NCBI GenBank assembly: GCA_022316685.1
Contig: JAKJHU010001532.1
Span: 53,668 to 117,667, forward strand
From: Progne subis subis
Lineage: Eukaryota > Chordata > Aves > Passeriformes > Hirundinidae
Direction of reading: 5' to 3'
DNA: 64,000 nt
Each line of letters begins with the position of its first letter. The stretch's first letter is position 1. Both the position numbers and the translations under genes were made by a program. This document shows, one piece after another, positions 20,523 through 31,095 of this stretch. A model generated the notes under the pieces. The model did no database searches, had not been told where the DNA came from, and saw nothing but the letters and a program-made list of their open reading frames with translations.

Positions 20523-21046
20523 TGTCAGGAAAATTAAACCACAAACGCCAGCAGTTTATGTCCAAAAAGGAGACAGGGGAGTCCTTTTACTTTATTCAAA
20601 TAAAGGAAGAGGCCATGGGGCATTTCCCCTGGGGTCTCTCAAATTTTTGGAGGATGCAGCCTCCTTTTTATCCTAATTTCCTGACCACGTCTCTCTCTCT
20701 TTCCCCATTGGCTGAGGTATTTGAGAGGTACATATGTCCCAAATCGCCTAATACCTGAAGACCCCCTCTAATGCATACCCCCCCCCCCCCCTTTTGTCTT
20801 TTCCTCCTGTCAATTAGTGGAACTCCTTATGGAATTGATGGTTCTTCCCATTGTTTCTTTCATCTCTCAGTATCCGATTCTATTTATCAGCAGACCTACA
20901 GTTTTTTTGTAAAGACAAATCTCTCATTCCATTTATCAGTCAGTGGAATCCTTCCCATTGTTTCTTTTATCTCTCAGTATTTAGCTTTACCAGCAGACCC
21001 ACAGTTTGTTTGTAAAGACAATCCCTCATTCTTTTCAGCACTCAAG
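20523..21046 (-). mobile_element. LTR-J, copy 1 (5' LTR)
   Basis: Minus-strand LTR ending CCTGACA at 20523, next to the primer site. It is shared with 57473-58507 through GGCATTTCCCCTGGGG, CCCCATTGGCTGAGG and TTCCCATTGTTTC blocks. The upper boundary is approximate. The rest of its provirus is missing. Confidence 0.65.
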
Positions 21047-21789
21047 ATGAGCTGCTCCATGAACTTCCCTTGTACAAAGATTAGGCTGACAGGCTTGCAT
21101 TTCCCTAGAACCTCGTTCTGATCCTTCTTGTGGACAGGCTTTACATTTGATAACCTTATATACTTATGGGGGCTTCATTCTGCTTCTTGTCTCTGTCATC
21201 CAGCTCAGGGGATTGGGCGCCTGTGGGAGACTGGAAGGATTGCTGGCTAGAAATATTTTGAGTGTGTGTGTAGGGGAAGGGGCAAGTCAGGCCTTGACTT
21301 TGGTGAGGCAATGAACTGCTCTTCACACCCCACCCCCCTTGGGGCCTGTATCCCAGCTTGCAGTGGCCACCAATCATTGGCACACCAGAGGCAATGGTCC
21401 ACACCCCCCACCTGGAACCAAAATCTAGCCCCAGAGTGGCCAGATGACCACAAGTCCCACCTGGGGGAAAGGCCCAGGAAAGCCAAAGGATCCTTAAAGC
21501 AAAGCATGAGGCGCGCACATGTCTTGACCCTACTTCCTCTTGGAATTTTTATCAGCTGAACACTGCTGTAACCAGAAGTGGTAGCTATATGTGTTTTCTA
21601 TATACTTTCTATCCTTCTCTCTTTCTCTTCTTCTAATTCCCTCTTGAAGTTTCGAGTAACTGAAAATCAGATGGGCTTGGAGTTTTTTAAGTGGAATGGG
21701 CTAAGTTAATGCTTTGTAGAATGTTTTATGGATCTGGAATGTTGCTCTAAACTTTTGACAAAGTTCTCTTGACATGCGGAAAGACTCTA
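21047..21789. other. No gene recognised
   Basis: About 740 bases without a supported gene. Two overlapping open frames on the minus strand around 21.2-21.5 kb are proline/glycine-rich and show no motif I recognise. It could be internal sequence of an LTR-J provirus. Confidence 0.35.
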
Positions 21790-22440
21790 AAACTCAGAGA
21801 CAAAGTGAGTTTTAAAGTAGGTATGTGATTTACTCAGCACTGGACACGATGCTGGATAACTCCCAAAGGCATGCTCATTTTCTTTTACCCTCTAGAATGT
21901 TACATATGCATCAAGTTTCACAATATACTTATGCATATTCATTCCTTAGGTCCCCCCTCTCTGCTTCGTATGCTAATCATCAGTCCTTTGCACCTGCGTC
22001 TGCAGTTATCTCTGGTGGTTGTCTCAGGGGGTCTCGGGATCCCAAAGGATGAAGTAAGGTTGTCTTCCTCTTGAGATGAGCTTCTGACCCCGCTGCCTTG
22101 CGCATGCTCACTGATCCTCTGGTCATAGTCCAAGCTATGAAATTGGCCTTATCTGGTCCTGGGGCCTGAGGAGCCTCCTTATCTCAGTGTCTCTGGTAAT
22201 CTTGTATTCTTGTCTCCTGTTGTCGTAAACATCCTTCCCCTTGTCAGACATCCTTGCATTCCTCCTTATTCTCACACATAGTCCTGTCTCTTCCCTCTTT
22301 AGGCAACTAATACAGTACAAAAGAGCAGGAAGTATTAAGCAATACACATCATCTGATACCTATTCTTAATAAATATCTACTAATTTCTATGATTAATATC
22401 CCCTAGTTTCCAATGTCATGTTTCACTCTGATTTTCTGAA
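21790..22440 (-). mobile_element. Gamma-type LTR fragment related to LTR-A
   Basis: Shares short blocks in the same order with the reverse LTR-A copy, for example ATGCATATTCATTCC and CTTCGTATGCTAAT. Overall it is diverged and the ends are not defined. Confidence 0.4.
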
Positions 22441-22779
22441 GTGGGCAATAAACCTTTTGTGTTGTTTTGACCTCTTGAGAATATCTTGTCGGTATTTTTC
22501 CCGTGCATCTAACTCAGAGTACATGAAAAACCATAAGCCCTTTTAAGAGTCTCACCGAGTGAGTTTTTGGGGGCCTTAGTGTCCTCAGCACAAATGGTGT
22601 TGCTATCAAAGACTGAGGCAAAGAATGTGTATTGGGTCTGGCTGAGCTGGAGTTCATTTTTCCACAGCATCCCTCCCAGTGCTGTGCTTTGCATTGGGAG
22701 CCAGAAAGGTGTTGAGAACACACCAGTGTTTTGGCTACTGCTGGCACAACATTAGCACTGTCTCCTCAACATTCCCCCC

Positions 22780-23010
22780 CCCCCGCCATCAAGGGTCTGG
22801 GAGTGGGCAAGATCCTGGGAGAGGACAAAATTAGGCCAGCTGACCGAAACTGACCAAAGGGATACTCCATAACAATGACATCACCTCAGATATACAAGCT
22901 AAGGGAAGGAGGAGGAACTCTCTGGATCAACCACTCTGTGTGCAGAAGCCCTGCTTCCCAGGAAGTGTCTGAACATCACTCACTGATGGGAAGCAGAGAA
23001 TAAACTTTTT
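22780..23010 (+). mobile_element. LTR fragment, plus strand
   Basis: Contains CCAGCTGACC..AACTGACCAAAGGGATA..CCATA, a U3 block I know from abundant songbird ERVL LTRs, then GAATAAACTTTTTCC as polyadenylation signal (about 23000). The 5' part is missing. The following 590 bases (23011-23583) hold no gene I can support. Confidence 0.5.
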
Positions 23011-23583
23011 CCTCTTTGCTTCTTGTCTTGGGGATGATTTATTATCCCATATATTTTTGGGGGGGTTTTGTTTTGTTGTAGTCCAGGGTGGCTGCTGCCC
23101 TCCCCCCCATCCTCCTTGGCTCTGGGAGTATCTCTATGAGTGAGACCCAGGCCGGGTTGCTGGAGAGAGATGGGGGTGGGGCGAGGGGCAGCCCCTTCCT
23201 TTTTTCCCAGGTAGGCTGCTGGACTGACCACGTAGCTGGTATCTCTGACCAGGGATACTGCTACTTTCTGTGGGTTTTACCTGTTTCTTTTTGGTTTTTT
23301 TTTTCTTGATTAGGCACTGTGATTGGGCTTGCTGGCTTGCTTTTTCTGCTGCTCTGCTGTGGAGAAGCCCAGAGCCAGTGCGTGCCTAGCCAGCACCCAG
23401 GAACACCAACGTTTCCTGTCGGGCACCCCCGCCCCGCTCCCCCCGCCTCAGACATGAGGGACCAGCCAGCGCCAGTGAGAAATCCCAGGGAGCCTTTCCC
23501 AGCTGTCTTTGGGATCTGGGCTGCTGCTGCCCAACCCCTGCTGTACCTCCACCATTGCTATGGGTTTGTCCTACACTGCAGAT

Positions 23584-24113
23584 TGTGAGAAACAAACACT
23601 CACTTTAAAATTATCAAAGGTTTATTAAACCTCAACAAACACAAGGAAGGACTGAATAAGGAAAAAGGGCAGTGCTGGGAGTGTGGCCAACTGCCATAGG
23701 CTCGTCCGCAAAATGGCTGCTCTGCCCTTTTATAACCCTGGTGTTGCATCAGCCAACCCTGGCCCCTCTCAAAGTCTGCCAGTCAACTCTTCTTCACCGT
23801 CCATTGGTGGAGACTTTCTTGCAACTTGATTGGAGGTGAGGTGTTGTCATGCCATGCCTCCCCAGCAACAAGCCTTCCTCATTCCCAGCTGCCCCATGCA
23901 AGGGGCACATGTACATGCCCTCCCTCCACATGTCCGACAAACCTGACAAACAAGGCTGTCTGGTGGCAACATACAAAGGAGGGGAAAATGGGACTATGGG
24001 GAGAACAGAGGGTGTCCAAACAGCAAATTACAATAACATAACCATACATCAACAAAACTTCTCTTAACATACACACACTATTCATCCCTTAATTGTGAGA
24101 GCAAATCATCACA
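23584..24113 (-). mobile_element. Candidate minus-strand LTR
   Basis: TG...CA boundaries (TGTGAGAAAC; CATCACA) and AATAAA on the minus strand at about 23612-23617, beside a primer-like R/U5 arrangement. There is no second copy in the window and no matching flanks. Boundaries are tentative. Confidence 0.35.
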
Positions 24114-24254
24114 TTACCCATCTATAACAAGCTTTTCACCTCCTGCCTGCCTGGAGGTCCCGCAGTTCCAGCTACAGCTGTGGAGTTTCTGTTGCCTCTT
24201 GCTTGCTTGCTACCTCCATGTGAGCCTGCCCTGCCATTCCAGCTTGCTTCCCCT

Positions 24255-24932
24255 TGACTTATTAAAGAAATATGGGTATTGATCTAGTATCGATACCCAA
24301 CTGTGACAGACAAAAACTCTTTAACAGTTTTAAGTTAGAAAGTGTATGTTTATTACGGCCGGGCAGCACGGGGGGGATATTTCCCTAATTCGCACTGCAA
24401 AATTCACAGGTAATTACAAAGCCTTTTATTTACAAGTGTTGAATATCCAAAATACAAATGCATATTCATACCCCGTCACCTCCTATTCCTCGCTTCGTAT
24501 GCTAATTGGCAAAAAGGCTATTAAGCATGCATACTTTGTTTCTTAAAATGAGTCAGGGGTCTATTCTGGGGAGGGGTCACCCAAAATGAGGAAGTAAGAT
24601 GAGTCTTCCTCATCCTGACCTTTCTACCTTTTCAATGCATTCATGACAAATGGATCCTTGGTAGAACTGACAGTTTCCTGTGTTCAATGGGTCCTTTAAG
24701 CAGGAAATCTGCAGCTATCTTATGTCCTATTTACCACATTTTGTTTTTCATTACAAGCACAACTACATAAACATAAACCTGACAAGAAATGAGTTACAAG
24801 ATCCGGGGTAGCTTATCTAAGATCCGGCTTCTGTTAACTGCGAACAAAGATTACCTATCTACTTCAGCTAATTCAGCAACTTATTATCTTAACTTTCCTA
24901 AAAATCCTTAGTTCCTCAAAATTAACGTCTCA
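24255..24932 (-). mobile_element. LTR-A, copy 2
   Basis: A 678-bp minus-strand copy of the LTR at 5440-6115, from TGAGACGTTAATTTTG (24932) to TTTAATAAGTCA (24255). There is no primer site beyond the U5 end and no polypurine tract beyond the U3 end, so it behaves like a solo LTR. The 4-bp flanks do not match. A short G-rich change lies near 24,370. Confidence 0.75.
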
Positions 24933-25239
24933 GGGGGTTGACATTCTCCATTCCAAGGGAGACTCTAGTTTTCCCTAGCAGACAATTGTCTTTCAAAACC
25001 AAGACTGTTAAAGAAATCAGATCATGTCATGAGTCTTCACAAATAATAAGGCACTGCTTTAACGGCTTTCAATCTCTCCAGTAACCATAAAACTGTAAAA
25101 AAATTAGAATTCAGTCAGAAAACTAAATTAACTTTAAAAAACCCATATCAACACATTTTCAAGGCATACAAACAATATGATGTAAAACTTCATTAAAGAG
25201 AGGTAGGCAGAGATCGTCCCTATAAATGCTGGAGTTTTC
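24933..25239. other. Fragment resembling the LTR-M terminus, then no gene
   Basis: 24940-25005 read in reverse matches the first 60 bases of LTR-M at 29577. The remainder is AT-rich with nothing recognised. Confidence 0.45.
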
Positions 25240-26540
25240 GTGCCGCTACAGGGAAAACCCAAGCCGCAGCGGGGGGAGTGAAGCTGCTCGAAGGAAGGGG
25301 GGGAGGCGGGGAGGGGGGGAACCGCACCGCGCCGGAGCGTGGGGGTTATGCCGCCGCCGTGCAGAGGGACGAGGGGGGACCGCACCACCGCGCGCCGCAG
25401 AGGGGGGGAGTGAGGCCGCCTGAAAAACGGGGAGGCGGGGGAAGGCGCCGCACTCCAAAGAAGGAAAACCCCTGCCGCCACTATTTTGCTGCCGCCGCCC
25501 AGGGAAGGGAAAAACAGAACACCGCTACACCATACCCATATCCACAGCAGGTCTCCTCTTTGAACGGCAATTAAATATAAGTCAGCCGGTCCCAAATGAC
25601 AACCAGGCTCCGCCCTGAAAAGGGCGGCCGAAACCCCGCCCGCGCCGCCGCTGCTGCCACCGCTATGGTGCCCGGATGGCCCACGCCGTGTCGGATCGGT
25701 GGGGGGTTGGGGAGTTCGCTTGGCCCGGCCCGCCACAGCCCTCCTGGGGCCACAGCATCTCCGTCCTCCCCCCCAAAGACCCGCGGTGGAAAAGCGGAGG
25801 GGAAAAAAGCAACACAAAAAGACAACCTCTAAAAACCGCATACAGCAAGGAAAGAAAACACCAAAAGACAAACGCAGAAAAAGCTGAGGGAGCTTAAAGG
25901 GCTCGCGGGGAAGGGAAGGGTTTCTGTGCCGTCGCCGCCACGCCCACCAATAGTTCCGCTGCGGGGTCATCCCCAGCGGAGCCGCCAGGTCTGTTAAAAA
26001 GGCCGCGCGTGGCATCAGGAGAGAAAGCGTTTGGAGCTTTTAGCTCCGGAAAGGAGTTGTGTTTCAGGAAATGTTTTCCGCTTCCTGCCAGCTCCGGAGC
26101 CCGCACGTTCCGTGTGGAGCCGTAAAGCGACCGGCGCCTGGGGGCTTGGGGGATTCTGGAGGATGAGACCCGCCCAGACGTCCGCCACGCCACCGACCAC
26201 TGCCCCCGCAGCCGTCGTGGCCCCCCAGAGAGCGGAAGCCGGCCACCCCGCGCCACCCATCCGCTCCATCTGGGAGGAAACAGTTGCGCCGGAATTATTT
26301 TGGAGGCGCATGCAACTAAGTTCCGGTTCCAGGCTCTTAGTTCTTTGTTAGGTACCCCATGCGGCAGCGTGGTCTGGATAAAAGCATTTAAAGACAGTCT
26401 TAAAGCGGCTACATTTTCTAAGACTATTTTTAACAAAAAAAAAAAAATAGCATTAAAAGGTAATTTTTCCATCGTTCGTGGGCAGAGGGAACAGAAAAGG
26501 GAAAAGGTCCCACAAACACAAGAGGCACCGACCGAAAGAT
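25240..26540. other. GC-rich, CpG-dense block without recognised gene
   Basis: About 1.3 kb rich in G, C and CpG, unlike its surroundings. Long open frames exist on both strands because stop codons are rare in such sequence; none shows a known domain. It could be a CpG-island promoter of a lost or distant host gene, or the GC-rich interior of an unidentified element whose LTR-G flanks it at 26545. I see no splice or start site good enough to call an exon. Confidence 0.4.
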
Positions 26541-26544
26541 CTCT

Positions 26545-26923
26545 GGAGCCGCGCAAAGCAGCCACACAGAGACAAGAGATTTGCAGGGCAGAGCTGTTTC
26601 TCCGAGAGAGCCCAAGGCTGAGCCAAGGCCGAGAGCCCCTCGGCCTGTTTATTTCTTACTTGTTATACATTTGTGGGTCTGGCTGTGGATTGGCTTCTGG
26701 AGTTATCACCTCCCAGCCGAATGGCCAGACCAACTGTCAGTTACAATTGTTTTCAGCTTAGAAATATGCAAATGATAGGGAATGAAAAACAAAGGATTTG
26801 TTTATGTTACATGTGTGAGAAAAGGCAAAAACTGCTCCTAATATTGTACAGAAGCTAAAAAGACTGACTCCATCTTATGAACAATCAAAAGGCTTTAAAA
26901 AACTCAGAAAAACCAGGGTAACA
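26545..26923 (-). mobile_element. LTR-G, copy 1
   Basis: The minus strand starts TGTTACCCTGGTTTTTC at 26923 and contains ATACATTTGTGGGTCTGG-type blocks in reverse, AATAAA, and an R/U5 with CTCTGCCCTGCAAATC. It is shared with 51965-52355 and 63817-64000. The U5 end is approximate and no target duplication was found. Confidence 0.65.
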
Positions 26924-26943
26924 AGCTCCCCCCCCAAAGAGGG

Positions 26944-27676
26944 TGTGATAAATGTCTAGGATTAATTCGTGTGGAATATGTCTGTATTTTAATACACCCA
27001 TATAAAGTATAAGTTGTACATGTTCAAATAAAGACTGTGAGTTATTTTAAGGTTAATTCATGTAGGTTTATATTCTGTAAAAGCCATACAGGGAATGTAC
27101 AAATATTTCTGCTGGCAGCAAAAACTCCCGACTGGGGACACAAGGACGAGAGAGGAATTTCAGTAACGTGCCCCTGCCGGGAAACCCTAAAAGGAACACA
27201 AAAGCCCCTGGAGGAACAGATAAGCTATTCAAGATTCACTGATTATATCAGGGAGGTAGCTCACCTGCTTCCTCCAGACATTATCATATCTCCTCATATC
27301 TCATCGGACTCTTCTGGACATTACCATATCTGCGACACACCTGGGCTCAACCATTAAGGTCATTGTTAACCCCGGAAAAACCATTCAAGACTCCTAGACC
27401 TGAACATGAATAATCAATGAAGCAGCCGAGAACAAAGACGACGTAGAAGCCTCGGCTCCTCTCTGCGATCCAGGGTATAAAGGGGGACGGTTTCAGTCCC
27501 AAAATGTGAACTTGGGGAGGTGACATACTGACAGAGTGTGTCATCTCGTTCACCCGGCACCGATCCCGGGCTCGATGCTGTCCTTTTAATTGTGGCTCTC
27601 CGAGACTGTCATTTTGTCTCTCCAATAAAATTCTAAATTTTGACTTTTAATAATTTGGTCTATCTCATTTATAACA
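26944..27676 (+). mobile_element. LTR-Q, solo LTR with 5-bp target duplication
   Basis: A 733-bp TG...CA element (TGTGATAAATG...TTTATAACA) between perfect GAGGG repeats at 26939-26943 and 27677-27681. TATAAA is at 27476-27481 and AATAAA at 27624-27629. It is inserted 20 bases from LTR-G. No coding content. Confidence 0.85.
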
Positions 27677-27689
27677 GAGGGGAACAGCA

Positions 27690-27948
27690 GGCCCAGCTTG
27701 ATGTTACCTGTCTCTCTCTGGCCAAAGGAAAAGAAGAAAAAGGACCCACCTACAGGAAATTCACGGGGTTTTATATGGTACTTCCCAAAGTTGCAGCTAA
27801 CAATTTCAGTGGTCAAAACAGATGGCAATATTTTAACTAACTCTCTGATAGGTCCCTGTCTCTTCCAAAGCAATTCCCAGGTCCTGACCTGGAGAATTAT
27901 TCTACATTCTTCTATAACTAAAAAAACAAACTGTACTAACCCATGACA
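27690..27948 (-). mobile_element. LTR-E fragment (first 260 bp)
   Basis: Matches the 5' end of LTR-E on the minus strand, from TGTCATGGGTTAG at 27948, through TATGG-ACTTCCCAAAG-type blocks, to the ACCTGTCTCTCTC region. Truncated at the lower side, next to LTR-Q. Confidence 0.7.
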
Positions 27949-29078
27949 TGACCATGAAATGGTACAGCCAGGTGCCTGGAATTCAGCCAAAAAGCACGAT
28001 TTGCTAACAAAGACTCATTCCTTAAACGCATTAACTTGTTGCATATTCATAAATTCTCATACGTGATTCAAACATTCCTCTTGCGTTTGGATGTTTCTGC
28101 TTAATTTCAACTTCCCCCCCCCCCCCCCCCAACCATTCCATCCTGCAAATCAATACTCTGGTGGCTCCATGAAGTCTCACACTCCAAATAACAGAGGTTC
28201 AATAAATTCCTCCCCTGGAGCTCTGGTCACCGTCACCTTCATCTGGATAAGATAATCCAGGAATGCAAGGGGGGGTTTCTGATTATCTTTCCATTCCCTG
28301 GGTTATATTTACAAAAGCAGTCTTTATTTTAACACCTTGCTATATAGCCTAATGGGGTGATTTGGCCAGGAAGTGATTTTTTTTTTTCATGATGTTACAG
28401 TTTGAGAAACCAACTAGAAAAAGATACATCTCTGTGGACCTACAGGGTTAAATATCAGAGGCTCTCAGAGAACAACCCTTTATCCTGCCGGTTTTGAAGG
28501 AGGTAAGAAGGCAGTCCCGGCTCTCTCCTTGGGAGGGAGGGGGGGGGGGGAGGTGCAGGACAGCCCGGCCTCCCTGGGCCTGGGCTTTCCATGGGAGGCC
28601 TGCCTTGCCCCATGACTCCCGGGCTGGAAGAGGGGATGAGAAAGTACCCCCGGCCCAGCCCAGATTGGATTTCTAGCAACTGTAAAACACTCTGCTGCTT
28701 TGCTGCAGGGGCCAAGCCCCCCTCCCCCCTCTGGAGACTCCTGGGCAGAGGAAGAGAAGGCTGGAGGAGGAAAGCCCAGCCTGCTCAAGAGATCATGCAG
28801 CTGAGATCAAAAGTGGCACTGCAGCCAAGCAGGTGCCCCCCTGCAGTAGCCAGAAAACAAAGGCTCTGTCCGAGCCCAGTGAGGCCTGACACTACCACCT
28901 TCAGTCACTGCCTGGAAGAACTATCATGCCCCTGCAGACCTGGGAGATGTTAACTCTTTATTTAGTAGATAAGACTTAGAAAGGCACTGGCCCTTCCCTG
29001 AGTGAAAACAACGTGATTGAACTATAAAGAAACACAGCATGAAGTCACTGAACAAAGAGTGAAAGTCCTAAGCAAGTG
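27949..29078. other. No gene recognised; includes a 17-base C run
   Basis: A poly-C run lies at 28114-28130. A GC-richer stretch at 28.45-28.9 kb has overlapping open frames on both strands but no domain or splice signals I can defend. Confidence 0.35.
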
Positions 29079-29565
29079 TCCTAGGTTACAATGTAAGATG
29101 TGCCCAAAGTATGTATTCTATCACCATCTACATGAGCTGTTGAAACTAGGTTGAGCAGTGTTTCTCTTGCCTCCTCCCTCCAAACTACCTTCTGTTAAAG
29201 GCCCATCAATGCCCTACTGCATGACTCATAGATAACTCCCTCCGGGAGCTATCTCTGTTTAATATGCAATCAAGGACTCGCAGAATGATATCATCCCATT
29301 GTGAGATGCTCTGCCCAGAGGGAGGAGCCAAGCATTCCCGCCTGGATATAATCTGGGATTTGGGACAGCAGAAGGTAGCCTTACCCACTGGATTCCCAGA
29401 GGACAAGAGCTACCAGACCTTTCTACGGGATCACTGCTTCAACAAGACCACTTCATCTGGACTGCTACCACCACCCTAACTAATAGGGTATCAGGTTATA
29501 TTCTGACACTGTCAGTGATCTATCCTACTATTGCATTTATTTTATTTTACCTTTCTTTTCCCTTC
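29079..29565 (+). mobile_element. LTR-like fragment, plus strand
   Basis: Starts TGTCCTAGGTTACAATG, resembling common songbird LTR starts. The end is not defined: it runs into T-rich sequence just before LTR-M. Confidence 0.45.
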
Positions 29566-29576
29566 TTGTCTTGGTT

Positions 29577-29733
29577 TTGAAAGACAGTTGTCTGCCAAGA
29601 AAAGCTAGAGCTTCCCTTGGAATGGAGAATGTAAAACCCCTTCCCTCCAAATTATTATAATTTTGCAATTAGGGGCTTTCAGGCAAAGATATGGGAAATA
29701 GGAGTAACAGTTCTTTACTAGGAATATATTTTT

Positions 29734-29764
<31 letters not shown>

Positions 29765-30410
29765 AACCAAGCAAGCAAACAAAAATAAAACAAAAATTCT
29801 GGAAAAAACCTGACAGACTCAGGGATATGACCTGGCACCTTGTTGCTCAGGGTGCTGGAAGCAGTCCAAATAAGTCCTCCTGGAGTAACAGATGTGGTTC
29901 TGTGGGGTAGAGATGGTCCTGTAGAAAGTCCAGTGATGGCGAGATGGGTCTGGTCTTCCTCTGGGAATCCAATGGAAAAAAACAGATACCTTGTGTCCTT
30001 CAGTCCCAGTTTTTATCTAGTTAGGAACAGCTGGCTCCCCCCCACTGGGTGGAGGATCTCACAATGGGATGATGGAATGTGTCATGTCATTGGTGGGCCC
30101 TAATGGCCCATTATCAGAAGATGTCCCCCTGGAGGATGGAGGGGTGGTGAAAGAGATAAGAAACACTGCCCCACCTGGTTTTAATGGCTGGGGCATTATC
30201 AGGAGGCATCCACCCCTCTCCCCCTTGGGGTTACAAAAGAAGGATAAAACAATTCCCAAATACCAGCTTTCAACAGATGAAATAGAATACAGATTTTTAG
30301 GTTACATAATCCAAGACACCTGCATGATGAACAAAGGGGTGTTTTACCCCATTTCATCATCTTTCATGGAATTTTTGGGCAGTGTTTGCATCACATAATT
30401 TTTGCACCTA
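29577..30410 (-). mobile_element. LTR-M, relative of the ERVL-D LTR
   Basis: Low end TGTCTTGGTTTTGAAAGACAG, closely like the low ends of the ERVL-D LTRs at 44899 and 50770. Further shared blocks include TTATTATAATTT and CAGTTCTTTACTAG. An A-rich low-complexity tract lies at 29735-29790. The upper end is uncertain, because ERV-C inserted at 30411-30414. Confidence 0.6.
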
Positions 30411-30414
30411 ATGT

Positions 30415-31074
30415 TGAGACATGACTTTAAAGAGTTAAGATTTTAGCTAAGGGTTAGAAGCAATTTATATTGATCAAGATGTAAGTTAGATTAGTAAATG
30501 GTAGGTTAATGATTGTTAGATGCCCAAGCTAGAGCTAACTATTATATTATGAGCTTGTTTATAGAAAAAGTGGAGTAAGTGAACCGTCATCTAACTATTA
30601 TATTATGAGCTTGTTTATAGAAAAAGTGGAGTAAGTGAACCGTCATAAGAACAGATTGAAACCAGTAAGAACAATGGCCATCACCTGGACTTGGTACCAA
30701 TCAATCATGAAGCAGGGGACCTTGGACAGTGCCAGAGGGTCACAGAGACCTGATGAAGACTCTCCTGACTTCATCCTTTGAGACCACTGACCCAATTCGA
30801 GACCACCGACCCAATTCAAGAGAAGAACTGCGCACGCGTGAAGGACTAATAACCTCATTTTAATACAGAGCGGGGATGGGAGGTGCTGGGGTTATGCATA
30901 TGTATTGTATGTAAGATCTTGGAAAATAAATAGAGAGCAAAGAGCCTTGTTCGGGGCGGCCACGCCTTTCGGAGATGACTCCCGTGCCGCCCGCCGGTGA
31001 ATAAACATACCACTTTCTAACTTTAACTAGTTAGAGGGTCTTTGTCTGTGACTATATCGGTTTTCAATGACTCA
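30415..31074 (+). mobile_element. ERV-C 5' LTR
   Basis: TGAGACATGACTTTAAAG to TCAATGACTCA, 660 bp. It contains an internal 56-bp duplication and AATAAA at 31000-31005. Against the 3' LTR I count four substitutions (near 30515, 30679, 30971 and 31046) and no indels. Confidence 0.93.
30535..30646 (+). repeat. 56-bp tandem duplication in U3
   Basis: Two identical units (30535-30590 and 30591-30646) beginning CTAACTATTATATTATG and ending GAACCGTCAT. The same perfect duplication is at 37169-37280 in the 3' LTR. Tandem U3 repeats in retroviruses usually carry enhancer elements; that role is inferred here. Confidence 0.9.
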
Positions 31075-31077
31075 ATT

Positions 31078-31095
31078 TGGCGAGCCAGGCAGGAG
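31078..31095 (+). other. ERV-C primer-binding site, tRNA-Arg
   Basis: TGGCGAGCCAGGCAGGAG starts three bases after the LTR. It differs at one base from the complement of the 18-base 3' end of a vertebrate tRNA-Arg (anticodon ACG type), as I recall that tRNA. Confidence 0.75.

Noticed and set aside
24255..24932. Provirus between the two LTR-A copies (5440 and 24255)
   Set aside because: They are in opposite orientation and the DNA between them consists of unrelated elements.
25134..26015. 293-codon minus-strand frame in the CpG-rich block
   Set aside because: GC-rich DNA has few stops; open frames of similar length occur on both strands and no domain is visible.
28114..28130. Poly-C run as a regulatory element
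   Set aside because: A simple homopolymer of a kind also seen at 20768-20780 and 22776-22785; no context supports function and length may be a sequencing artefact.
30643..30858. 71-codon antisense frame in the ERV-C 5' LTR, repeated at 37277-37492
   Set aside because: It is conserved only because the two LTRs are near-identical. It lies antisense to U3 and shows no motif.
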